From the NCBI GenBank assembly GCA_900469475.1, contig UBXG01000033.1:1-33660 (forward strand): a stretch of DNA of 33,660 nucleotides. The letters are read 5' to 3'. A program made the translations under genes and the position numbers. The notes under the pieces are model-generated. The model worked only from the letters and a program-made list of their open reading frames with translations, had not been told where the DNA came from and searched no databases. The DNA is from Hyphomicrobiales bacterium. GTDB lineage: Bacteria; Pseudomonadota; Alphaproteobacteria; Rhizobiales; Rhizobiaceae. Below are positions 7,365 through 15,520 of this stretch, in pieces (within the stretch, counting starts at the first letter, position 1; each line of letters starts with the position of its first letter).

Positions 7365-8075
7365 TTGACTGTCATGAGTGAGGTGGCTGATTGGTTATCT
7401 GATACAAGTCCGATCAGTCGGAAAAACGCTGCCGAGGCAGTGTTTGAGGATATTCGTTCGGCGATAACATCGGGACGGTTGGTGGTCGGGATGCGACTGC
7501 CCGCCGAGTCGCAGCTTGCCACGCGTTATGGTGTCAGCCGCCCGATCATCCGCGAGGCGCTCCGTTCGCTTCAAACGCTCGGCCTCACCCAGACGCGCAC
7601 GGGCAGCGGCACCTATGTTTTGACCTCCACTCCCGGTCCGGAACTCCATTATGGCGGTTATTCCGCCCGCGACTTGATCGAGGCGCGTCCGTTCATCGAG
7701 GTCCCGGCCGCAGGTTGGGCGGCGCTACGGCGCACGGGGCAGCAGTTGGCGCGCCTGCTCGAACTTTGCGATGAGATGGACCGGGAAGAAGACCCTTTGA
7801 AGTGGGTAACTCTGGACTCCGAATTCCATTCGATGATTGCCGAATCTTCCGGAAACGCCGTCTTTTCCAAGATCGTTTCCGACGCCCGCGATGCACTGAT
7901 GCGCCAGTCGGAGCTTGTCAACATGATGGCCCAGCGCCGTGTGGCCTCGAATGTCGAGCACCGCCGCATCGTCGAGGCGATTGCGGCGGCATCGGAGGAG
8001 GGGGCCATCGCGGCAATGGAGGCCCATCTCGGTCAGGTTAAGCGCGTGGTGACCACGATTATCGGTCAGGATTAG
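7365..8075 (+). CDS. ansR: GntR/FadR-family regulator, probable asparagine-locus regulator
   Basis: A 236-aa protein with an N-terminal winged helix-turn-helix (about residues 20-85; LPAESQLATRYGVSRPIIREA is the GntR signature region, followed by GSGTYV in the wing) and a C-terminal helical FCD ligand-binding domain. FCD domains bind small carboxylates, often with a metal held by His and Asp; DSEFHSMIAESSGN and EHRRIVEAI carry the typical residues. The gene converges with aspartase and overlaps its 3' end by 17 bp. Rhizobium etli has, as I recall, a regulator called AnsR at its asparagine operon, so I assign that role from position. The 15-bp elements at 9527-9541 and 9623-9637 are its likely targets. 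ATG 7374 is an alternative start. Confidence 0.8.
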   Translation: MTVMSEVADWLSDTSPISRKNAAEAVFEDIRSAITSGRLVVGMRLPAESQLATRYGVSRPIIREALRSLQTLGLTQTRTGSGTYVLTSTPGPELHYGGYSARDLIEARPFIEVPAAGWAALRRTGQQLARLLELCDEMDREEDPLKWVTLDSEFHSMIAESSGNAVFSKIVSDARDALMRQSELVNMMAQRRVASNVEHRRIVEAIAAASEEGAIAAMEAHLGQVKRVVTTIIGQD

Positions 8076-9486
8076 CCGCATCGTCGAGACCAGCGGGCAA
8101 GTTGGCGAGGCGCTCCGGCCGCAGTGCCTCGAAGAGTTCTTCCGCGGTTAGATATCCATGGTCCAGCACGATTTCCGGCACTGTGCGTCCGGTTGCCAGC
8201 GCCTCGCGCGCAACTTTGGTCGCTGCCTGGTAGCCGATCAACGGATTGAGTGCCGTCGCAAGGCCGATCGATTCCTGCAGGCGCTGCGCCATCAGAGCCG
8301 GATTGGCCGCGATGCCATCGATGCAGCGTTCGGCGAGGATATGGCAGGCCGCGGTCAGATGCATGATGCTTTCCGACAGCGAACGCACGATGATCGGCTC
8401 GAAGGCATTGAGCTGCAGCTGGCCCGCTTCCGCCGCCATCGTCACGGTGATGTCGTTGCCGATGACGGAGAAGGCCACCTGGTTGACCATTTCCGGGATT
8501 ACAGGATTGACCTTGCCGGGCATGATGCTCGAACCGGCCTGCATCGCCGGCAGCGTGATCTCGCCGATGCCGGCGCGAGGGCCGGAAGAGAGCAGGCGCA
8601 GATCGTTGCAGGTCTTCGACAGCTTGACCGCGACGCGCTTCAGCACGCCGGAGAGGTGGACGAAGGCGCCGGGGTCTTGCGTTGCTTCGATGAGGTCGCT
8701 TGCGGTAACCAGCGGGCGGCCCGTCAGCCGGGCGAGATGAGTGCAGGCAAGGGCGGCATAGCCAACGGGCGCATTGAGGCCGGTGCCGATGGCAGTAGCG
8801 CCGAGATTGACCTCATGCAGGAGAGCGGCCGATTCGATCAGGCGGGATCGATCTTCCCCGAGCATCACGGCAAAGGTCCTGAATTCCTGACCAAGCGTCA
8901 TCGGCACGGCGTCCTGCAGCTGCGTGCGGCCGATCTTTAGAATGCGGTCGAATTCCTTGGCCTTGCGTTCGAAGGCCTCCTGCAGCGTTTCCATTGCCGC
9001 CGCGAGGTTGTCGATCGCTTCGATGAGCGCGACGTTGACGGCCGTCGGATAGGCGTCGTTGGTGGATTGGCTTAGATTGACGTGATCGTTCGGGTGAAGG
9101 TGAGCATAGTCGCCTTTGGCATGGCCGAGCAATTCGAGCGCGCGGTTGGCGATAACCTCATTGGCGTTCATGTTGGTGGAGGTGCCGGCGCCGCCTTGAA
9201 TCACGTCGACGACGAACTGGTCGTGAAGCTCGCCGGCGCGGATTTCGCGGCAAGCGCGCACGATTGCATCGAGCTTGTCTTCGCTCAGCAAGCCCAGCTC
9301 GTGATTGGCAAGAGCCGCTGCTTCCTTGACGAAGGCCAAGCCTCGGATGAGATGCGCATAGCGGCCGATCGGTGTTCCCGTCACCTGGAAATTCTCCACG
9401 GCTCTTGCCGTGTGCACCCCCCAATAAACCTCGGCGGGAATATCCTTCTCGCCCAGCAGGTCATACTCGCTTCGCGTCTTGACCAC
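8059..9486 (-). CDS. aspA: Aspartate ammonia-lyase (aspartase)
   Basis: A 475-aa cytoplasmic enzyme of the fumarase/aspartase superfamily that converts L-aspartate to fumarate and ammonia. Visible motifs are GGAGTSTNMNANEVIANRA (about 98-116), HPNDHVNLSQSTND (131-144), and the lyase signature GSSIMPGKVNP at 318-328, whose loop carries the catalytic Ser. The start is a GTG at 9484-9486, with GGAGG five bases upstream; a nearby ATG is out of frame. It is divergent from the asparagine permease/asparaginase pair, completing the route asparagine to aspartate to fumarate. In R. etli the aspartase gene is called ansB. Expression probably depends on the operator-like repeats upstream. Confidence 0.93.
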   Translation of the reverse strand: MVKTRSEYDLLGEKDIPAEVYWGVHTARAVENFQVTGTPIGRYAHLIRGLAFVKEAAALANHELGLLSEDKLDAIVRACREIRAGELHDQFVVDVIQGGAGTSTNMNANEVIANRALELLGHAKGDYAHLHPNDHVNLSQSTNDAYPTAVNVALIEAIDNLAAAMETLQEAFERKAKEFDRILKIGRTQLQDAVPMTLGQEFRTFAVMLGEDRSRLIESAALLHEVNLGATAIGTGLNAPVGYAALACTHLARLTGRPLVTASDLIEATQDPGAFVHLSGVLKRVAVKLSKTCNDLRLLSSGPRAGIGEITLPAMQAGSSIMPGKVNPVIPEMVNQVAFSVIGNDITVTMAAEAGQLQLNAFEPIIVRSLSESIMHLTAACHILAERCIDGIAANPALMAQRLQESIGLATALNPLIGYQAATKVAREALATGRTVPEIVLDHGYLTAEELFEALRPERLANLPAGLDDAANPDR

Positions 9487-9514
9487 ATTATCCTCCTATA
9501 GTGGAAATCAAGTT

Positions 9515-9551
9515 AAATCTGTCAGGCTGTATGACAGATTTTGAAATCTGT
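9515..9551. promoter_or_regulatory. Operator-like palindrome near the aspartase promoter
   Basis: AATCTGTCA (9516-9524) and TGACAGATT (9532-9540) form a perfect 9-bp inverted repeat with a 7-nt spacer. Inside it, CTGTATGACAG (9527-9537) has the GT-N3-AC core common in FCD-type GntR operators. A further half-site, AAATCTGT, lies at 9544-9551. The cluster is 30-65 bp upstream of the aspartase start, a position suited to repression. Confidence 0.65.
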
Positions 9552-9622
9552 TATCCCTTAGCTCGTGCCGCGTCAATAAGTGTCGTTTGGCTTGACCCGC
9601 CGCTATTTCTGTGTCTAAGAGG

Positions 9623-9637
9623 AAATCTGTCATACAG
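9623..9637. promoter_or_regulatory. Second copy of the asparagine-locus operator
   Basis: AAATCTGTCATACAG is the exact reverse complement of 9527-9541. The two copies lie about 96-100 bp apart in the divergent promoter region, one nearer each gene. They are probably bound by the GntR regulator at 7365-8075, possibly with DNA looping. Confidence 0.65.
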
Positions 9638-9760
9638 CATTACAGCATGACCGGCGATCGCTAAGTTCGATCGACGGCCGGATTAAGGCAATGGCATCCG
9701 GTCGGGTGCAACATCAGCACCCCGGATCCGCTCATGGACAAACGGCTCGAGGGAGGAGCA

Positions 9761-11212
9761 ATGTCAGTCGAACCTATTCAGAATATTCCGGCGGATCGCC
9801 GGCCGCCGGTCAATGAGGACCTTGGCTATCACAAGGCCTTGAAGCCGCGGCAGATCCAGATGATCGCCATTGGCGGCGCGATCGGCACCGGTCTTTTCCT
9901 TGGCGCAGGCGGACGCCTTGCCGCGGCAGGTCCGGCTCTCATCTTCGTCTATGCGCTCTGCGGTTTCTTTGCCTTTCTCGTGTTGCGCGCGCTTGGCGAA
10001 CTGATCATGCACCGCCCGAGCTCCGGCTCCTTCGTTTCTTACGCCCGCGAGTTCTACGGCGAGAAGATGGCCTTTGCCGTCGGTTGGATGTACTGGCTGA
10101 ACTGGGCCATGACATCGGTTGCCGATGTGACGGCCGTCGCCCTCTACATGAATTTCTTCAAGCACTACGTGCCCTGGCTGGCCGGTATCGACCAGTGGGT
10201 CTTCGCGCTGATCGCGCTGATGGTGGTGCTGGCCATGAACCTTCTGTCGGTGAAGGTCTTCGGCGAGCTCGAATTCTGGTTCAGCCTGATCAAGGTTCTG
10301 GCGCTGGTCAGCTTCCTCGTCATTGGCATCTATTTCGTCGTGTCAGGCACGCCGATTGCCGGTCATTCCGCTGGTTTCAGCATCATCAGCGATAGCGGTG
10401 GTTTCTTCCCCAATGGCATCTTGCCGGCCTTCGTCATCATACAGGGCGTAGTCTTTGCCTACGCATCGATCGAACTGATCGGCACGACCGCCGGTGAAAC
10501 CGAAGATCCGCGCAAGGTGATGCCGGGTGCGATCCGCACGGTAGTCGCCCGTCTGTTGGTCTTCTATGTCGGCTCGGTCCTGCTTCTGTCGCTGCTTCTG
10601 CCCTACACGGCCTACAAGGCGGGTGAGAGCCCGTTCGTCACCTTCTTCGGGACGATCGGCATCCAAGGTGCCGATATCATCATGAACCTCGTCGTGCTGA
10701 CGGCCGTTCTGTCCTCGCTCAATGCCGGCCTTTATTCGACGGGTCGCATCTTGCATTCGATGGCGGTTTCGGGCTCGGCACCGGTAGCGCTCGCCAAGAT
10801 GAACAAGGCCGGTGTGCCCTATGTCGGTATCGCCGTGACGGCTGTCGTGACCGTCATCGGTGTGGCGTTGAACGCCGTTGTGCCGTCGGCCGCTTTCGAG
10901 ATTGCCCTCAATATCTCGGCGCTCGGTATCATCTCCGCCTGGGGCGTGATCGTATTGTGCCAACTGAAGCTCTGGAAGTTGTCGAAGCGCGGCGAGATGG
11001 CCCGCCCGGATTTCCGCATGTTCGGCGCGCCCTACACCGGTATCCTGACGCTCGTTTTCCTCTTCGCGGTACTGGTGCTGATGGCGCTCGACTATCCCGT
11101 CGGCACGTGGACGATTGCGTCCCTCATCCTGATCGCACCGGCTCTTGTCATCGGCTGGTATCTGTTGCGTGACCGCATCTATCGGCTGGCGGCCGAGCGG
11201 GGCCAGTCGTGA
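9761..11212 (+). CDS. ansP: L-asparagine permease (APC superfamily, AAT family)
   Basis: A 483-aa inner-membrane amino-acid permease with about 12 hydrophobic segments. The N-terminal block KALKPRQIQMIAIGGAIGTG, followed by LFLGAG, is the substrate-binding unwound helix of the GabP/AnsP/CycA group; PSSGSFVSYA and GWMYWLNWA are further family signatures. Proton-coupled asparagine import is inferred from its coupling to asparaginase. I chose ATG 9761, preceded by GGGAGGAG, over the upstream ATG 9734, which has no such site. The stop overlaps the asparaginase start by 4 nt (GTGA). Confidence 0.88.
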   Translation: MSVEPIQNIPADRRPPVNEDLGYHKALKPRQIQMIAIGGAIGTGLFLGAGGRLAAAGPALIFVYALCGFFAFLVLRALGELIMHRPSSGSFVSYAREFYGEKMAFAVGWMYWLNWAMTSVADVTAVALYMNFFKHYVPWLAGIDQWVFALIALMVVLAMNLLSVKVFGELEFWFSLIKVLALVSFLVIGIYFVVSGTPIAGHSAGFSIISDSGGFFPNGILPAFVIIQGVVFAYASIELIGTTAGETEDPRKVMPGAIRTVVARLLVFYVGSVLLLSLLLPYTAYKAGESPFVTFFGTIGIQGADIIMNLVVLTAVLSSLNAGLYSTGRILHSMAVSGSAPVALAKMNKAGVPYVGIAVTAVVTVIGVALNAVVPSAAFEIALNISALGIISAWGVIVLCQLKLWKLSKRGEMARPDFRMFGAPYTGILTLVFLFAVLVLMALDYPVGTWTIASLILIAPALVIGWYLLRDRIYRLAAERGQS

Positions 11213-12171
11213 CGGCAGGGCAAGTAAATCCGCTGGTGGCAGTCATTGCCACCGGCGGCACCATTGCAAGCGAGCGCACCGATAGCGGCGCCAGCATACC
11301 CTCACTGACGGGTGAGAGCCTGCTGGCACTGCTCCCGGACATGCCTGTCGATCTCAGACCCATCGAACTGATGGCAAAGGATTCGGCGAGCCTGACGCTC
11401 GCCGACATGCAGGAGATCAGCGATAAGGTTGGTGAACTGCTTGGCGATGCAGCCATCAGTGGCATCGTCATTTTGCATGGTACGGACGCCATGGAAGAGA
11501 CGGCGCTGCTTGTCCATCTGCAGCATGGCTTGATTAAGCCCGTCGTGTTTACCGGTGCGCAATTTACCGCTGATCATCCCACGGCAGACGGGCCTGGCAA
11601 TCTCGCCGCAGCCGTCGCCGCAGCCGTCGATCCGGCCAATGCGGGCCGCGGCGTGCTCGTCTGTTTCGGCGGCCGCCTGCTGCCGGCTTGGGGGCTTTAT
11701 AAGCACTCTTCCGATGTTGCCGACGCTTTTCGACAATCGCGGCCGCTCGAAAATCCGCCAAGCCCGCGCCTTGCGGCGGCACTTGATAACGTGCGGATTG
11801 ATGTCGTCGCAATCTACCCTGGCTGTGACTCGGTGCATGTGGATGCGAGCCTTAGGGCCGACGCCCATGGCATCGTTCTGGCTGCCCTCGGTTCCGGCAA
11901 TGCCAATCCGCGTCTGGTCGAAGCCGTCAGGCGGTGTGCCGATGTCGGCGTACCCGTCGTGGTTTCCAGCCGCGTACCGGATGGATTGCTCGTTTCCAGC
12001 TATGGCGGCGGCGGGGGCGGACATGATCTTGCTGCGGCCGGTGCAATCCATTCCTCGACGCTACGCCCGGGGCAGGCGAGAATTTTGCTGGCAGCCCTCG
12101 TCGCGTCCGGTGCAAGCGCGGAGGCGATCGAGCACACGTTTGCGGACTTCGCCAGCGACGCTACGCCCTGA
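11209..12171 (+). CDS. ansA: L-asparaginase (bacterial type I/II fold)
   Basis: A 320-aa enzyme that hydrolyses L-asparagine to aspartate and ammonia. The two active-site signatures are present: ATGGTIAS with nucleophile Thr15, and ILHGTDAMEETA with Thr92-Asp93. The Lys of GLYKHSSD fits the second catalytic triad. No signal peptide is seen, so it is cytoplasmic. The flexible-loop Tyr found after the first motif in the E. coli enzymes is not obvious here; the stretch reads SIPSLTGE. It begins with GTG, overlapping the permease stop, so the two are coupled. As I recall, the asparaginase in the R. etli ans operon is of an atypical unrelated type; this one is the classical fold. Confidence 0.9.
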   Translation: MTAGQVNPLVAVIATGGTIASERTDSGASIPSLTGESLLALLPDMPVDLRPIELMAKDSASLTLADMQEISDKVGELLGDAAISGIVILHGTDAMEETALLVHLQHGLIKPVVFTGAQFTADHPTADGPGNLAAAVAAAVDPANAGRGVLVCFGGRLLPAWGLYKHSSDVADAFRQSRPLENPPSPRLAAALDNVRIDVVAIYPGCDSVHVDASLRADAHGIVLAALGSGNANPRLVEAVRRCADVGVPVVVSSRVPDGLLVSSYGGGGGGHDLAAAGAIHSSTLRPGQARILLAALVASGASAEAIEHTFADFASDATP

Positions 12172-12182
12172 TTGCAGCCACG

Positions 12183-12217
12183 AAAACGGGCCGCCCCTCG
12201 ATTGACGGCGCGGCCCG
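12183..12217 (-). terminator. Intrinsic terminator of the aceA operon
   Basis: Read on the minus strand, CGGGCCGC (12217-12210) pairs with GCGGCCCG (12194-12187) and is followed by TTTT. It lies between the convergent ends of asparaginase and the small gene at 12242-12487. It could also slow forward transcription from asparaginase, but the T-tract is on the minus strand. Confidence 0.6.
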
Positions 12218-12241
12218 AACATTCGCTGAATACTGTCTTCG

Positions 12242-12487
12242 TTATGCCGTTTGCGTTGCCTTGGCGACGACGACGGGGATCAGGAGATCGCCCCAGTTGC
12301 CGTTGCCGCCGTGGTGGCGGGCCGAGCGGACGAGCTCGACCGAAACGCCGGCTTCGACCGCATTCATCACAGTCTGGTTGAGGCGATGCAGCTCATTGGC
12401 CAGCATGCGGATGACTGCCTGCTGATCGGCATTCATGGTGAGAGATTGCTCCTCCGCTCTCTCGCGAACGCGTGCTATCGATGCCAT
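12242..12487 (-). CDS. Small conserved-type protein encoded with isocitrate lyase
   Basis: An 81-aa protein of unknown function. It starts at an ATG with GGAGGAG six bases upstream, 26 bp after the aceA stop, so it is probably the second gene of the aceA operon. The first half is helical and charged (RVRERAEEQ, then NADQQAVIRMLANELHRLN); a Gly/Asn-rich turn HHGGNGNWGDLL and a hydrophobic tail follow. No cysteines, signal peptide or membrane segment are seen. I recall small hypothetical genes after aceA in other rhizobia, but know no function. It could be a stability or regulatory partner of the enzyme, which is only a guess from position. Confidence 0.75.
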   Translation of the reverse strand: MASIARVRERAEEQSLTMNADQQAVIRMLANELHRLNQTVMNAVEAGVSVELVRSARHHGGNGNWGDLLIPVVVAKATQTA

Positions 12488-12513
12488 GTCATTCTCCTCC
12501 TAATTTCCTGATA

Positions 12514-13803
12514 TCACTCTGCTGCCGGTTTGAATTGGGCATGCTCTGTCGATCCGTGCATGGCCGTTGTCGATGACTGGCCGCCGGTGATCGCTAGCGA
12601 GACCGCATCGAAATAGCCGGTGCCCACTTCGCGCTGGTGCTTGGTGGCGGTATAGCCATTGGCCTCCGCTGCAAATTCGGCTTCCTGCAGCTCGGAGTAA
12701 GCGGCCATCTGGCGAGCCTTGTAACCGCGGGCGAGCTCGAACATGCCGAAATTCAGCTGGTGGAAGCCGGCAAGCGTGATGAACTGGAACTTGTAGCCCA
12801 TGGCGCCAAGTTCGCGCTGGAATTTTGCGATTGTCGCGTCATCCAGGTTCTTCTTCCAGTTGAAGGACGGCGAGCAATTGTAAGCCAGCAGCTTGCCGGG
12901 ATGAACCCGATGCACGCCCTCGGCAAATTTTCGCGCCTGCTCCAGATCCGGTTTCGACGTCTCGCACCAGATGAGGTCGCAATGCGGCGCGTAAGCGACA
13001 GCGCGGGCGATGCAGGGCTCGATGCCGTTCCTGACCTGATAGAAGCCTTCGACCGTGCGTCCGGCGTCGTAGTCGACGAAGGGTTGGTCGCGCTCATCGA
13101 TGTCCGAGGTCAGTAGCTTGGCTGCCTCGGCGTCGGTACGCGCCACCACGAGGGTCGGCGCGCCCATGACGTCGGCGGCGAGCCTCGCCGCGTCGAGATT
13201 GCGGATATGCGCAGCCGTCGGAATGAGCACCTTGCCGCCAAGATGGCCGCACTTTTTCTCCGATGCCAGCTGATCCTCGAAATGGACGCCGGCAGCACCC
13301 GCCTCGATATAGGCCTTCATGATCTCGAAGGCATTGAGGGGGCCACCGAAGCCCGCTTCGGCATCGGCGACGATCGGCGCAAACCATGTGTCGACGGAAA
13401 GCCCTTTGCCTTCGGCGGTTTCGATCTGGTCGGCCCTTTGCAGCGTGCGGTTGATGCGCTTGGCCAACTCTGGACCCGCATTGGCAGGATACAACGATTG
13501 GTCGGGGTACATGGCCGAGGCCGTATTGGCGTCGGCGGCGACCTGCCATCCCGAGAGATAGATCGCCTTCAGGCCGGCGCGAACCATCTGCATGGCCTGA
13601 TTGCCCGAAAGCGCGCCAAGCGCATTGACGAAATCCTCCTCGTGAATGAGTTGCCAGAGACGGTTCGCACCCATTTCGGCCAATGAGTGCCGAATGGTGA
13701 TCGAGCCGCGCAACCGCTCCACATCCGCGGCCTGATAGGGGCGCTCGATACCATCGAAACGTCCGGCGGGCGCGCTGGGAATCAGTTTGTAAAAATCTGT
13801 CAT
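12514..13803 (-). CDS. aceA: Isocitrate lyase
   Basis: A 429-aa enzyme that splits isocitrate into glyoxylate and succinate, the first step of the glyoxylate shunt used on acetate and fatty acids. The catalytic motif KKCGH is at residues 183-187 with Cys185. Other family blocks are WQVAADAN, VDTWFAPIVADAEAGFGG, and CSPSFNWKK in the C-terminal half. The length matches the short bacterial class. The ATG is preceded by GGGAGAG. It is divergent from a RamB-like regulator, and TTGTAAA-type elements lie between the two, so acetate-dependent control is likely. Malate synthase is not in this window. Confidence 0.96.
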   Translation of the reverse strand: MTDFYKLIPSAPAGRFDGIERPYQAADVERLRGSITIRHSLAEMGANRLWQLIHEEDFVNALGALSGNQAMQMVRAGLKAIYLSGWQVAADANTASAMYPDQSLYPANAGPELAKRINRTLQRADQIETAEGKGLSVDTWFAPIVADAEAGFGGPLNAFEIMKAYIEAGAAGVHFEDQLASEKKCGHLGGKVLIPTAAHIRNLDAARLAADVMGAPTLVVARTDAEAAKLLTSDIDERDQPFVDYDAGRTVEGFYQVRNGIEPCIARAVAYAPHCDLIWCETSKPDLEQARKFAEGVHRVHPGKLLAYNCSPSFNWKKNLDDATIAKFQRELGAMGYKFQFITLAGFHQLNFGMFELARGYKARQMAAYSELQEAEFAAEANGYTATKHQREVGTGYFDAVSLAITGGQSSTTAMHGSTEHAQFKPAAE

Positions 13804-13860
13804 GCTACTCTCCCGATACTTCTTCTCGATCCTCCGATCGATCTAGATTTGCATGACTAC

Positions 13861-13869
13861 TTTTACAAT
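13861..13869. promoter_or_regulatory. TTGTAAA-type element upstream of aceA
   Basis: TTTTACAAT, preceded by C at 13860, is the reverse complement of ATTGTAAAAG at 13992-14001. It sits about 58 bp before the aceA start, near the expected promoter. It is a likely binding site for the RamB-like protein encoded at 14011. Confidence 0.5.
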
Positions 13870-13954
13870 ATCGATGCTGCGGGAGCGAGGAAAACCGGAA
13901 AATCACGTTAGATAAAAGGGTTATGATGTGTTAGTGTTGACATCGGTCTTCGGT

Positions 13955-13976
13955 AAAATTGTAAATTTTGTAAAAG
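13955..13976. promoter_or_regulatory. Double TTGTAAA element with perfect palindrome
   Basis: AAAATT-GTA-AATTTT (13955-13969) is a perfect 6-bp inverted repeat, immediately overlapped by TTTTGTAAAAG (13966-13976). Both contain the TTGTAAA core. It lies 35-56 bp before the regulator start, suggesting autoregulation together with control of aceA. Confidence 0.55.
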
Positions 13977-13991
13977 ATTGCTGACTGAGGA

Positions 13992-14001
13992 ATTGTAAAA
14001 G
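13992..14001. promoter_or_regulatory. TTGTAAA element overlapping the regulator's ribosome-binding site
   Basis: ATTGTAAAAG is followed by G, so its end forms the AAAAGG ribosome-binding site that lies eight bases before ATG 14011. A protein bound here would block expression of the regulator itself. Confidence 0.5.
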
Positions 14002-14010
14002 GTATGACAC

Positions 14011-15423
14011 ATGGTTGAGCGCAAGATCTTTGCCGGCCCGAAGGTTCGGCGCATCCGCATGGGCCTCGGTCTGACGCAGACGACGATGGCGCAGGCGCTC
14101 GATATCTCGCCGTCCTATCTCAATCTCATCGAGCGCAATCAGCGGCCGCTGACTGTGCAATTGCTGTTGAAGCTTTCGGCGGTCTATAAGGTCGATCTCG
14201 ACGAACTGCAGGGCGATGAGGCCGGCAGTGCAGGGCAATTGCGTGAAGTCTTTGCCGATCCGCTGCTATCAGGCGAGATTCCTGGAGATCAGGAGCTGAT
14301 CGAGCTCGCCGAAGCTGCGCCGAATGCGGCAAACGGCATGATCCGGCTTTATCGCGCCTATCGCGAGCAGGCCGCAAGACTGTCCGACCTCGCCGAACTT
14401 CTGACCCGCGACGGTAGGGTTGCCGAGGTCGCCGGGCCACGCTTGCCGCTCGACGAGGTTCACGATCGCCTGCAGTCGCGCCCGAATTTCTTTGCTCGCA
14501 TCGAAGATGCTGCGGAAACCTTCCATGAACGCCTATCGCCCGGCGACGACCTGACGGGCGCTTTGAAGGCATGGCTAAAGGCCGAGCATGGCATCGCGGT
14601 ACGCCTGTTGCCGGTGCACGCCATGCCTGGCTTGCGTCGGCGCTATGACCGGCATTCGATGCGGCTTTTCCTGTCGGAGCGTCTGTCGCCCTTTGATCAA
14701 ATCCGGGAGATTGCGACAGAAGTCTCTCTTTTGGCCCTGCGCGAGGAGATCGCCGCCGAGCTGACCTCCCTCACGCTTTCGACACCAGAAGCCAACCGCA
14801 TCGCCCGCTTCGAGCTGGCGCGCTACGCGTCCCATGCGCTTCTGATGCCCTATAGCGCCTACCTCGCGGCAGCGCAGCGACTGCATTATGATATCGAAGC
14901 CCTCGGCGCTCGCTTCGGCGTCTCCTATGAGCAGGCCGCGACGCGGCTGAGCAGCCTGCAGAGACCAGGCGCATCCGGCATTCCGTTTTTCCTGATGGAG
15001 ATCGACAATGCCGGCCACCGCCTGCGCAAGATGGGCGCCCAAGGCTTTCCGCAGGCGCGCTTCGGCGGCGGCTGTCCGAAACTCAACATTCATGCCGCCT
15101 TCGCGCAGCCCGGACAGATATTGGTGGACGCTGCCCAGATGCCTGACGGGGCCGGCTTTCTGACCGTATCGCGAACGATCGAAGGCCCCCGGGCCGATTT
15201 CGGCGAAAGGGTACGCCGCACGGCACTTCTGATCGGCTGCGATATCGCCCATCGTGACGAGGTGGTCTATGGCAAGGGGTTGGATGCCAATCAGACCCCA
15301 ATCGGCCCCGCCTGCCGCCTATGCGAGCGTCAGGGCTGTCTGGCGAGAGCCGAGCCGCCGGTGACGCGCCCGCTTGGCCTCGATGAAATGGCGGCCGGTC
15401 TCAGTGTGTTCGATTTTCAGTGA
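14011..15423 (+). CDS. ramB: RamB/ScfR-like XRE-family regulator of acetate metabolism
   Basis: A 470-aa protein with an N-terminal XRE helix-turn-helix (about 8-63; LTQTTMAQALDISPSYLNLI then ERNQRPL), a central IrrE/DUF955-like domain and a C-terminal DUF2083-like domain. Where IrrE peptidases have HExxH, this protein reads ELARYASHALLM, so the zinc-protease motif is lost and the domain is probably a sensor. Near the C-terminus Cys435, Cys438 and Cys443 (CRLCERQGC) form a cluster that may bind metal or sense redox state. Proteins of this architecture (RamB in Corynebacterium and Paracoccus) control isocitrate lyase and bind acyl-CoA-type signals. Its divergence from aceA supports that role. 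The symbol is by analogy. Confidence 0.85.
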   Translation: MVERKIFAGPKVRRIRMGLGLTQTTMAQALDISPSYLNLIERNQRPLTVQLLLKLSAVYKVDLDELQGDEAGSAGQLREVFADPLLSGEIPGDQELIELAEAAPNAANGMIRLYRAYREQAARLSDLAELLTRDGRVAEVAGPRLPLDEVHDRLQSRPNFFARIEDAAETFHERLSPGDDLTGALKAWLKAEHGIAVRLLPVHAMPGLRRRYDRHSMRLFLSERLSPFDQIREIATEVSLLALREEIAAELTSLTLSTPEANRIARFELARYASHALLMPYSAYLAAAQRLHYDIEALGARFGVSYEQAATRLSSLQRPGASGIPFFLMEIDNAGHRLRKMGAQGFPQARFGGGCPKLNIHAAFAQPGQILVDAAQMPDGAGFLTVSRTIEGPRADFGERVRRTALLIGCDIAHRDEVVYGKGLDANQTPIGPACRLCERQGCLARAEPPVTRPLGLDEMAAGLSVFDFQ

Positions 15424-15520
15424 TTGCCTTGATTGCCATTGTTGAAAATAAGGCCTGAACCTCGCCGCGACGAGTGGAAGACCTAGCCTCATCGAGAATG
15501 CTGCGCTCGCGACCGGGCTT

